A stretch of 6,763 nt of DNA, taken from Bdellovibrionales bacterium (GTDB lineage: Bacteria > Bdellovibrionota > Bdellovibrionia > Bdellovibrionales > JAMPXM01). The DNA is taken from the NCBI GenBank assembly GCA_005793615.1, contig SXRI01000450.1, positions 1 to 6,763 on the forward strand, written 5' to 3'. The first letter of the stretch is position 1. Every line of letters begins with the position of its first letter. Shown piece by piece: positions 1 to 5,521 of this stretch. Under the pieces are notes generated by a model. The model saw only the letters and a program-made list of their open reading frames with translations. It had not been told where the DNA came from and searched no databases. Both the position numbers and the translations under genes were made by a program.

Positions 1-65
1 AACAAAAGCTTAAAGCAATTAATGAACTCGTGCAACAGGCCGATAACCTTAAAAAGGCGGGATAA
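1..65 (+). CDS. C-terminal end of an upstream gene, partial
   Basis: Only the last 20 codons are inside the window, in the frame beginning at base 3 and ending at TAA 63-65. The visible residues, ending LVQQADNLKKAG, are Leu/Lys/Gln rich and look like an amphipathic helix. The other two plus frames are either interrupted early or give an unnatural Arg/Asn/Cys-rich peptide. The stop overlaps the next ATG (TAATG, 63-67), a common arrangement for translational coupling. Function cannot be judged from 20 residues. Confidence 0.55.
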   Translation, partial: QKLKAINELVQQADNLKKAG

Positions 66-256
66 TGAAGAAAAAAGCTAAATCCCTCAGTAACATTTAT
101 TTACCGGTAAACACGAATATGTCTCGACTTAAGTCACCCACGGCCAATTCGAAGGCCAAGTTTGTGATTTTTTCCAGTCTCTCCCTAAGTGTTTCATTTC
201 GAGTCAAAAACCGCTTCGCCTTGGACGATAGCCCGTGTAAAGTGAGGGCCAAATGA
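65..256 (+). CDS. Doubtful small ORF, 63 residues, coupled to both neighbours
   Basis: The ORF begins with ATG inside TAATG (63-67), has an AAGGCGGG-like purine run just upstream as a possible ribosome site, and ends with TGA inside ATGA (253-256), the start of the ZIP gene. Both junctions are typical of tightly packed operon genes. The product is very basic (starting MKKKAK) and Ser-rich, with one moderately hydrophobic stretch (about residues 33-46) and no motif I recognise. Its codon use is unremarkable, and a minus-strand frame is also open over most of it (stop at 97), so the stretch could equally be a leader of the ZIP gene. The left copy of a 30-base repeat (86-115) lies inside it, which argues for non-coding or mosaic origin. 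I treat it as unproven. Confidence 0.3.
   Translation: MKKKAKSLSNIYLPVNTNMSRLKSPTANSKAKFVIFSSLSLSVSFRVKNRFALDDSPCKVRAK
86..115 (-). repeat. Left copy of a 30-base inverted repeat pair (R1)
   Basis: Read on the minus strand this segment matches 6625-6653 on the plus strand at 27 of 30 aligned columns: two C/T differences and one missing A. The longest exact run is GTTTACCGGTAAATAA. Its core, TTTACCGGTAAA (100-111), is a perfect 12-base palindrome, but the flanking match fixes the orientation, so the pair is inverted. No similarity is visible beyond the stated ends. Confidence 0.7.
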
Positions 257-1008
257 ATCTTTGGATGGAAACCGCAATTCTTACTCTGGCTATGCTGGTG
301 GTCTGCTGCCTGCCTTTTATCTTTCGGCGCGCACGCTATAGCTCCGGCATGCTCTTTCTTTTTGGCACCGGCGCTCTCTTTGGCATTTGCATTTTTGATC
401 TTCTGCCCGACATTCTCGAAATGGGCGGCCGCACCGGCTTGGCCATGACTATTGCGGTAGGGATCGCCTACTCGACTGTGCACCTCTTTCATCTTCGTAA
501 ACACCAGCCCGAAGTTGGTAGCGAAATTTGTGAGCAATCACATTGCGAAAACCACCATCGGCAGCATGCCCACTCACTACCGATTTTCTTTGTCTCGATC
601 GTCAGTCATTGTTTTGCCAGCGGGATTTTGCTTTCGGTCTCGCGTGAACTCTCGGAGAAGTTGGCCGGCGCAGTGTTCTTGGCTCTTCTTGGACATAAAG
701 GTTATGAGTGCATTGTCTTTATTTCGCTCTTAATCAGCCATCGACTCTCACGACCGGGTACGATTGCAGCGATTGCAATTTATTGTCTCGCTCTCCCGGC
801 CGGCGTGCTCACTGCGGTTTTACTGAACGGCCATTGGACCCAAAGCCTCGCCATTTATGTGAGCAGTGTCGCGGTCGGCTCGCTCTTGGGCTGCCTGGTT
901 TTTGACTTCATGTTGCCGAGCTTTCAAACCATTAAGCGCGAACGTCTGCGAGCGGGATGGGTTCTACTCGGTCTCTTGGTGACGCGAGCCGTGATGCTGG
1001 TGCTATGA
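253..1008 (+). CDS. ZIP-family divalent metal permease (probable zinc)
   Basis: An inner-membrane protein of 251 residues with about eight hydrophobic segments, the ZIP fold size. Seen directly: FDLLPD at 48-53 in TM2, H119-x4-G124 in TM4 at the place of the family HNxxDG-type motif, H148-K-G-Y-E152 in TM5 at the place of the HExxE/HKxxE metal site, and FDFMLPSF near 217-224 in TM7. The cytoplasmic loop between TM3 and TM4 is rich in metal ligands (CEQSHCENHHRQHAH, 93-107), as in many ZIPs. ZIP proteins move Zn2+, Fe2+ or Mn2+ into the cytoplasm without ATP. The start ATG follows GAGGG (244-248). The gene ends 6 bases inside the convergent znuB-type gene, so the two are physically linked, and zinc is the likely substrate. 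TM4 has Ser where Asp/Glu is often found, so it may be a divergent subfamily. Confidence 0.82.
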   Translation: MNLWMETAILTLAMLVVCCLPFIFRRARYSSGMLFLFGTGALFGICIFDLLPDILEMGGRTGLAMTIAVGIAYSTVHLFHLRKHQPEVGSEICEQSHCENHHRQHAHSLPIFFVSIVSHCFASGILLSVSRELSEKLAGAVFLALLGHKGYECIVFISLLISHRLSRPGTIAAIAIYCLALPAGVLTAVLLNGHWTQSLAIYVSSVAVGSLLGCLVFDFMLPSFQTIKRERLRAGWVLLGLLVTRAVMLVL

Positions 1009-1809
1009 GCGCTGAAGGCCAGTCAGCGAAAAATAGAGCAAAGCTAAAATAGGCAGGCTCGTGAAAATTACTACGATCAACGCACCCACCGGTACATCAA
1101 GCGTATAACTCAGAAACATGCCAATCACACTCACGACGGCACTTAAGCTCCAGCCAAAAAGCAAGCGCGCCCGGGTGGTCTTAAAAAAGACCGAGCCCAA
1201 AATAGCCGGCACGATCAAGAACGAAAACACCATTAACACCCCGGCAATATGAGTCGATGAGGTGATCACAACCCCAAAGAGCGCGTAAAACAGGAAGTCC
1301 CAGATCCAATGCATTTTTTCGCCTGCCGAGGCGCGAAGGAAACGATCGCGAAATTTGTAATGAACAGCCCCAACGATCGCATAGATCATCGCCGTTTTAA
1401 AAACCTCTGCCCATGAGACCCACAGAACCTGCCCTACCAAAGCCTCTTTGAGATGCTCAGCCCCATGCGCCAAACGATCGACGACCAGAACCACGGCGGC
1501 AGACGCCATGGCATACACAATACCGATCACCGCCTCTTGCGAGAACTTGTGCTCAAAGCGACGTGCCAAGGCAAACAGGCCAGCCGCTAGAAACGTTGCT
1601 AAAAGAGAAATCAAATAACTGGAAAGGGAATCATGTTCGTCGACGAACAACAGAGCAAAGGTCGCGCCAAACGAAGCGACTTGCGCCAAACTCAGATCAA
1701 CAAAGATCACGCCACGAGCGAGGACATGTAGGCCGAGGTAACAATGAATCACTGCCAACACCAGGCACATCACCGTCGGGGCCGCCAAAAAAATCAGAAC
1801 CTCTTGCAC
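1003..1809 (-). CDS. znuB: Zinc/manganese ABC transporter permease, ZnuB type
   Basis: An inner-membrane permease of the ABC-3 family (ZnuB/MntB/TroC). With the start chosen here it has 268 residues and about eight hydrophobic segments. The N-terminal block IHCYLGLHVLARGVIFVDLS followed by LAQVASFG is the family signature, and TSSTHIAGVLMVFSFLIVPA is the conserved later segment that contacts the ATPase. I chose GTG at 1809 because AAGG sits 7 bases upstream, it lies 13 bases past the znuA-type stop, and family members begin just before the FLAAP segment. The frame stays open to a TTG at 1863 (286 residues), which would overlap znuA by 41 bases and lacks a good ribosome site. It is third in a porin-binding protein-permease order. 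The C-terminus overlaps the ZIP gene by 6 bases. No ATPase gene follows. Metal choice (Zn versus Mn) is inferred from the Zur-like neighbour. Confidence 0.9.
   Translation of the reverse strand: MQEVLIFLAAPTVMCLVLAVIHCYLGLHVLARGVIFVDLSLAQVASFGATFALLFVDEHDSLSSYLISLLATFLAAGLFALARRFEHKFSQEAVIGIVYAMASAAVVLVVDRLAHGAEHLKEALVGQVLWVSWAEVFKTAMIYAIVGAVHYKFRDRFLRASAGEKMHWIWDFLFYALFGVVITSSTHIAGVLMVFSFLIVPAILGSVFFKTTRARLLFGWSLSAVVSVIGMFLSYTLDVPVGALIVVIFTSLPILALLYFSLTGLQRS
1010..1028. terminator. Hairpin at the ZIP/znuB convergent junction, possible two-way terminator
   Basis: CGCTGA (1010-1015) and TCAGCG (1023-1028) form a 6-base-pair stem with a 7-base loop, starting 2 bases after the ZIP stop and inside the last codons of the minus-strand permease gene. 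An A run (1029-1033) follows on the plus strand, so the stem lacks a proper 3' U tract in the ZIP direction, and the U run precedes it in the znuB direction. A role in ending both transcripts is inference from position. Confidence 0.3.
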
Positions 1810-1822
1810 GCTGACGCCTTTT

Positions 1823-2749
1823 CTAGATGCTTTTACCCTCGATGGCGGCAACCAATTGCTCAATCACATCAGCCGTCGATTTGAGCTCAACTTTGGAGCC
1901 GACTGCGATGCCAACCACGCGCACCTTCACTGATGGTACGTCACTTGCCAAGCGTTCGGCAATTTTAGTGTCAAAAAAGTTCTCGACCAGGATCACTGAA
2001 ATCTTGTCGCGCTTGATGAGACTCACGGTATCAAGCAAATGTTGCGCAGTTGGCGGAATGCCAGGCTTCGGTTCCAAAAAGGCGGCGGCCCTCAAACCAA
2101 AGCGCTCCAGAAAATAGCGCAGGTCATTGTGGTAAGCGACGACTTGCTTGACTCCCGTCTTCGCAATACGCTCCTGCCACTCTTTGGTCTTGGTCTCGAG
2201 TTCCTTTTGCAGCGTCTTTGCCCGCCCTACGAACTGAGCGCGATTTGAAGGATCCAGCTCCGCAAGACGCTCAGCAACCACATTGGCCAAGGCTCCCATA
2301 CGTATCGGATCAAGCGTGAAGTGCGGATTACCATCTGGATGCACATCGCCGGCGGCTCGCGAAACCGCCCCTTGAGGAATATCAAGTGGCTCAGCGTGCT
2401 GGCCAAGCTCGAGGTATCCTTTTGTGCCTGGCTTGACCTTGGGATTGCGCCCACCCTGGATGAGATTGGGAAGCCACCCCTCCTCGAGAGAGAGGCCGTT
2501 ACTCACCAAGAGGTCCGCTTTGGCGACCTTCACCATATACGAAGGTTTAGGTTCGATGAAGTGCGGGTCCTGAGTACCCTTGGCAATGACTTCCACGCTT
2601 GCCTGATCGCCGGCGATTTTCTCAAGCAATGCCCCAATATCCGAAGTCGTCGCAACGACATTGAGCTTTGCCTCAGCACGAAGGCCGCCAAGATTCAGCA
2701 CTAAGATAGTCAATGCGATTGCAGTGAAGTGCTTCAAACCTGCTGTCAT
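1823..2749 (-). CDS. znuA: Periplasmic zinc-binding protein of the ABC transporter, ZnuA type
   Basis: A cluster A-I (cluster 9) metal-binding protein of 308 residues that hands metal to the ZnuB permease. A signal peptide (residues 1-27, hydrophobic core ending LRAEA) targets it to the periplasm. The metal ligands are visible in the family positions: H63 in QDPHFIEPKPSY, H143 in HPDGNPHFTLDP, and H207 in AYHNDLRYFLERFG. The usual late Asp of the fourth ligand is not obvious; residues 276-290 read VRVVGIAVGSKVELK instead. The His-rich loop of enteric ZnuA is nearly absent (only H118 and H137 nearby). This resembles the subgroup with a GNPHFxLDP motif found in many deltaproteobacterial-type genomes. 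The start ATG has GGAGGG (2753-2758) 3 bases upstream. It lies 20 bases after the porin stop, consistent with one operon. Confidence 0.9.
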   Translation of the reverse strand: MTAGLKHFTAIALTILVLNLGGLRAEAKLNVVATTSDIGALLEKIAGDQASVEVIAKGTQDPHFIEPKPSYMVKVAKADLLVSNGLSLEEGWLPNLIQGGRNPKVKPGTKGYLELGQHAEPLDIPQGAVSRAAGDVHPDGNPHFTLDPIRMGALANVVAERLAELDPSNRAQFVGRAKTLQKELETKTKEWQERIAKTGVKQVVAYHNDLRYFLERFGLRAAAFLEPKPGIPPTAQHLLDTVSLIKRDKISVILVENFFDTKIAERLASDVPSVKVRVVGIAVGSKVELKSTADVIEQLVAAIEGKSI

Positions 2750-2769
2750 GGGCCCTCCGAAGACAAATA

Positions 2770-3987
2770 TTAATATGCGTGCGCGGGATGCGAGCCGATC
2801 GAAAAATTAAACTGCAAATAAACTTTTTTCTCGGGATCGACGTCAGGTTTGCCATCAAGATTTTGGCTATACTGAAGGCGAACACCACTGAACTCCGATG
2901 GGAAAAAGCCGATCAGTGCCGAAACTTTACGTTGAAAAAGCGGCATATCAAGAGCCTCTGGAGTCACCGCACTTTCCCATGCCTGTAAATAGTCGCTTCG
3001 AACTTGCACCCACCAACGCTGCGTAAGCTGATATTGCAGCCAGCTCGCATAACCTTCGGCTTGATTGTACGCCGTTGGCCGATTGATCCGACGATTCAGA
3101 TACTCGGTTGACCACACCAGAGCGCGATATTTACCGCCCTCCACCGGACGCCATTTAAATGTTAAGTCGGCGCCCCAAAATGAAGTCGCGCCGATTTGGC
3201 TGATGCCGGCTCCATCCGGGAACTCATTTGAGCCCTTAATCCCCGACAAGCCCATCTCGGCGGTGAGGCTATCACTCAGATCAACAAGATTCTTAAGATG
3301 TAGAAGATGTACACTGGCGTTTGCAGAGCCGTTGTTAAAGTAAGCAGTCTCCGTAGCATCGGCCTCGGGGCGACCAGAAAGAACCTGCGCCGTGAGTTCC
3401 ATGTACCACGGCAAAGGCGCGAGCCAAGCCGCCGACAAACCAACATCATTTAGGCCCTCTTCTCCTAAAAGATTTGAATTGATCAACGGTGCATCGACAA
3501 ACGGAAAAGCGTGCGGATGAAGCATATTATGTTTACCGACGGCCGCATTGAAGCGTCCAGCGCGCAAAGTCAGCGAGGGAATCTCAAGCGTCTCGACGAA
3601 CAGTTCCTCGGGCTCGATCTTCCATTCGCCCTCGCGTGCCGGAGATGTTGCCTGTTCTTGGTGAATACCAAAAACTGCGGTGAGTTTCGAGTAGGGATCA
3701 ACGTCAGCGGTAAACAACAGATCTGCACTCTGTAACGACGGGCCGTTGCGTTCAGAATCGAAGATGTGATTGCCCCGATTGGAATTGGTGTAGAGCATCA
3801 GAGCATTGAGACTCATGTCGGGATTCATCAAACCGATTCGGCGAGCGGCAGATCTCTCTGCAGTACCAACGGCAGTACCCGCTGTCGGATTCTCAGATTT
3901 ATTTTCTTGGGCTCCCGCTAAAGAAATTCCCGCAATGCAACCTAATACCCCTAGACCCCTCATCGAAATGAGTATCAAATTCATCAT
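2770..3987 (-). CDS. Outer-membrane beta-barrel protein, zinc-associated porin family
   Basis: A 405-residue protein with a signal peptide (about residues 1-26, cleavage likely after SLAGA), then a barrel-like series of alternating polar and aromatic strands, and a C-terminal aromatic residue (VYLQFNFSIGSHPAHAY) of the type needed for outer-membrane insertion. The closing G-x-HPAH-aromatic tail and the position before a ZnuA gene match the family often labelled putative zinc-regulated outer-membrane porin. It would admit zinc or a zinc complex to the periplasm; this is inferred from context, and no transport residue can be named. The ATG at 3987 was chosen because GGAG (3994-3997) lies 6 bases upstream; TTG at 3999 is in frame but covers that site. 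VLGC at 14-17 resembles a weak lipobox, but the barrel fold makes a lipoprotein unlikely. Likely first gene of the operon, under the dyad at 4050-4070. Confidence 0.8.
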   Translation of the reverse strand: MMNLILISMRGLGVLGCIAGISLAGAQENKSENPTAGTAVGTAERSAARRIGLMNPDMSLNALMLYTNSNRGNHIFDSERNGPSLQSADLLFTADVDPYSKLTAVFGIHQEQATSPAREGEWKIEPEELFVETLEIPSLTLRAGRFNAAVGKHNMLHPHAFPFVDAPLINSNLLGEEGLNDVGLSAAWLAPLPWYMELTAQVLSGRPEADATETAYFNNGSANASVHLLHLKNLVDLSDSLTAEMGLSGIKGSNEFPDGAGISQIGATSFWGADLTFKWRPVEGGKYRALVWSTEYLNRRINRPTAYNQAEGYASWLQYQLTQRWWVQVRSDYLQAWESAVTPEALDMPLFQRKVSALIGFFPSEFSGVRLQYSQNLDGKPDVDPEKKVYLQFNFSIGSHPAHAY

Positions 3988-4032
3988 CGACTTCTCCAAT
4001 TTCCGAGAAATAAAGATACCTGTTGCAGGCGC

Positions 4033-4038
4033 ACAATA
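4033..4038 (-). promoter_or_regulatory. Possible -10 element for the porin-znuA-znuB operon
   Basis: On the minus strand this hexamer reads TATTGT, about 45 bases before the chosen porin start. No good -35 sits at ideal spacing, and the region where one would lie is covered by the dyad at 4050-4070, as expected for a repressed promoter. A second -35-like TTGACT lies further upstream within 4084-4095. Assignment is tentative. Confidence 0.3.
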
Positions 4039-4049
4039 GCAAAAAACTC

Positions 4050-4070
4050 AAACGCAAGTGATTTGCATTT
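4050..4070. promoter_or_regulatory. 21-base dyad, candidate Zur operator
   Basis: The segment has the form AAAyGCAA-N5-TTGCrTTT, with 7 of 8 base pairs matching on each side and the centre at 4060. It lies in the 118-base gap between the Fur-family gene and the porin gene, overlapping the -35 zone of the likely operon promoter. Fur-family repressors bind AT-rich interrupted dyads of this size. The half-site differs from the enteric Zur consensus (GTTATAN-type). That it is the Zur site is inference from position, symmetry and the zinc genes downstream. Confidence 0.55.
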
Positions 4071-4077
4071 ACTTCAC

Positions 4078-4101
4078 CACCAAAGTCAATTGGATTTGGT
4101 G
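4078..4101 (-). terminator. Hairpin after the Fur-family gene, weak terminator candidate
   Basis: CACCAAA (4078-4084) and TTTGGTG (4095-4101) form a perfect 7-base-pair stem with a 10-base loop; pairing continues outward on both sides around one bulged base. It starts 5 bases after the Fur-family stop on the minus strand. No U tract follows, so it may act as an RNA-stabilising stem or a second protein-binding dyad rather than a terminator. Confidence 0.35.
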
Positions 4102-4105
4102 TGAG

Positions 4106-4606
4106 TTAAGCCTTGCCGCGCCGAGTTTCTCTCTTGGCGCACCCTGGGCACACACCAAAAAACTCGAGTTTATGAGTGACATCTCTATACCCTAGGCGCC
4201 GAAGATCTTTATCCTGCCCTTCGAGAACACAAGCGCGCACTGGATCAACCCGTTGGCAAAAGGTGCAAATGATGTGGTGATGATGGTGACTATGATCAAC
4301 CGGCGCCAACTCATAGCGAACCGTACGATCACCGACTCGGCCAAAGCCACAGGTTACCAGCAGCCCGGCCTCGACAAATTTTGCCAGAGTGCGATACGTC
4401 GTCACCAAGTCCATGCCGGCATCACAAGCCTCACGCAACTGATCTGTCGTAAATGGTGTTCGAAAAGCCATCGCGGCCCTCAGCAGAGCCTCGCGTTGCC
4501 GGGTCAATTTCAGTCCCGCCGCCTTCAATCGCCCAAGGTTCAACAGTAGAATTTCTTGAGTATCAGTTCGATTTTGATGATCATGGCATTGCATTCGACG
4601 GCTCAT
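4106..4606 (-). CDS. zur: Fur-family metal-responsive repressor, probably Zur
   Basis: A 166-residue cytoplasmic DNA-binding repressor. The winged-helix domain (about 24-100) contains LKLTRQREALLRA, and its recognition helix region DLVTTYRTLAKFVEAGLL matches the family VYRTL pattern. The dimerisation domain holds H107-H111 (HSHHHHHIIC), two structural-zinc pairs C114-x2-C117 and C153-x2-C156, and the HKLEFFGVC block (145-153) typical of Fur proteins. In zinc excess it would bind DNA and switch off uptake genes. Zur rather than Fur, Mur or PerR is inferred from the downstream porin-znuA-znuB block. The ATG at 4606 lacks a clear ribosome site; an in-frame ATG at 4594 is the alternative. A TTGACG hexamer at 4640-4645 (minus strand) could be a -35, which would give a very short leader. 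The N-terminus carries an extra CHDH (residues 7-10), possibly metal-binding. Confidence 0.88.
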   Translation of the reverse strand: MSRRMQCHDHQNRTDTQEILLLNLGRLKAAGLKLTRQREALLRAAMAFRTPFTTDQLREACDAGMDLVTTYRTLAKFVEAGLLVTCGFGRVGDRTVRYELAPVDHSHHHHHIICTFCQRVDPVRACVLEGQDKDLRRLGYRDVTHKLEFFGVCPGCAKRETRRGKA

Positions 4607-4649
4607 AGGAGTTCAGAGAGGTACCACATCGAAGTAGCACGTCAACGAA

Positions 4650-4673
4650 TTCCCTCAAATCATCCGCAGGGAA
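4650..4673 (-). terminator. Hairpin directly after the response-regulator stop, weak terminator
   Basis: TTCCCT (4650-4655) and AGGGAA (4668-4673) form a 6-base-pair stem around a 12-base loop, adjoining the TAG of the response-regulator gene (4674-4676). There is no U run on the downstream side, so intrinsic termination is uncertain and the two genes could be read together. Confidence 0.25.
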
Positions 4674-5150
4674 CTAACCAGAGCGGTCGAAATCATCGAT
4701 ACTGGTATTCACCACTTCAGCAGCAGATGAGGCAGGTTCATTACTCGCGACACTGTCAGAGCCGATGGTGATACCAAGCTCCTTATACATCTTGGCCGCC
4801 GCTAGTACGGCATTTTCCATGTCTTCCGCTCGCGCTGGCTTAGCAATATGCAGATTAGCACCAGCACCAATGGCCTCACGACGATCGGCCTCCAAAGCTC
4901 GTGCCGTAATGATCACAATATAAACTCTGGCGCCGCCTGGCGAGGCGCGAATCGCGCGACAAACATCAAGGCCATCCATTCCAGGCATCATCCAATCGAG
5001 GAAAATCACCTGTGGCCAATCACCCTTCTTCAACAAATCTACGGCAGCTTCACCGGTTCGCAGAGCAACCACATCATGACCATACTGCTCGAGAACGCGA
5101 GTCGCAAACATCAAGCTTAATTCGGAATCGTCGACAACAAGGATCTTCAA
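4674..5150 (-). CDS. Single-domain response regulator (CheY-like receiver)
   Basis: A 158-residue cytoplasmic phosphoacceptor protein. Residues 1-120 form one receiver domain: acidic pair D7-D8 in ILVVDDSE, phosphoacceptor D52 in FLDWMMPGMDG, T82 in IITA, and K104-P105 in HIAKPAR. All catalytic residues are present, so it should be phosphorylated by a histidine kinase. The last 40 residues are Ser/Ala/Asp rich, without a fold I recognise, and carry no DNA-binding domain, so it probably acts through a partner protein. The start is TTG at 5150, supported by GGAGG (5157-5161) 6 bases upstream and by the family's MKILVVDD opening. No kinase gene is in the window. It lies 67 bases upstream of the Fur-family gene on the same strand, but nothing in the sequence ties it to zinc. 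Confidence 0.9.
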   Translation of the reverse strand: MKILVVDDSELSLMFATRVLEQYGHDVVALRTGEAAVDLLKKGDWPQVIFLDWMMPGMDGLDVCRAIRASPGGARVYIVIITARALEADRREAIGAGANLHIAKPARAEDMENAVLAAAKMYKELGITIGSDSVASNEPASSAAEVVNTSIDDFDRSG

Positions 5151-5280
5151 CTATCGCCTCCAAGTTCAAACAGCACTTCAGTTTCTAACTTGTTCTCTTA
5201 AAAACTAAACCGGCTCCGTTTTCAAATTATCATGGTTCTTATCGTCAAGGGAGCTTGATTTCCAAAGCAAAATTATACTT

Positions 5281-5460
5281 CTCGGCTCGCTATTTGGCTG
5301 GCTCTCCAGCTAGCTCTTTGGCCGGTTATTTAGGCTGCGAGGCGAGTAACTTCTCGACATGTCTCAGTTTGAGACCAGTGTAGTTTCGGCATGAATGATC
5401 ATGTCTGTGAATACGCTCTGGCAGACGGCGGCCGCCTTCGCCGCAGCTTGCCTGCGACGA
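5281..5460. other. Hairpin-rich part of a 370-base intergenic gap (5151-5521)
   Basis: The gap between the divergent response-regulator and acyltransferase genes has no credible ORF. It holds several short stems: TGGCTGG/CCAGCTA (5295-5312, one G-T pair) enclosed by CTCGC 5286-5290 with GCGAG 5337-5341; CGAG/CTCG (5343-5356); GTCTCA/TGAGAC with a 3-base loop (5361-5375); and GCGGC/GCCGC within GGCA/TGCC (5420-5452). They could form a structured leader of the acyltransferase mRNA or a small RNA. No riboswitch or known RNA family is recognised, and no U-tract terminator is seen. Confidence 0.3.
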
Positions 5461-5521
5461 ATGTCCCAATTTCGATCCTAGGGTATCGCTTTCCACTTTT
5501 TTGCCGGAAACTATAACTACT

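Noticed and set aside
97..537. Minus-strand ORF of 146 residues
   Set aside because: More than half lies antisense to the well-supported ZIP gene, the start has no ribosome site, and the His/Lys-rich content mirrors the ZIP codons. Its last 50 residues look somewhat protein-like, but no independent start exists there.
1810..1863. N-terminal extension of the ABC permease to TTG 1863
   Set aside because: It would overlap the znuA-type gene by 41 bases and add a basic tail not found in the family, while GTG 1809 has a ribosome site at proper spacing.
5390..5404. Small dyad CATGA-ATGA-TCATG
   Set aside because: Five-base arms around a four-base spacer are expected by chance at this length, and no nearby promoter supports an operator.
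5293..5460. tRNA or known riboswitch in the intergenic gap
   Set aside because: No cloverleaf with a CCA-type acceptor, no TTC-type T-loop in the right spacing, and no riboswitch consensus that I recognise.
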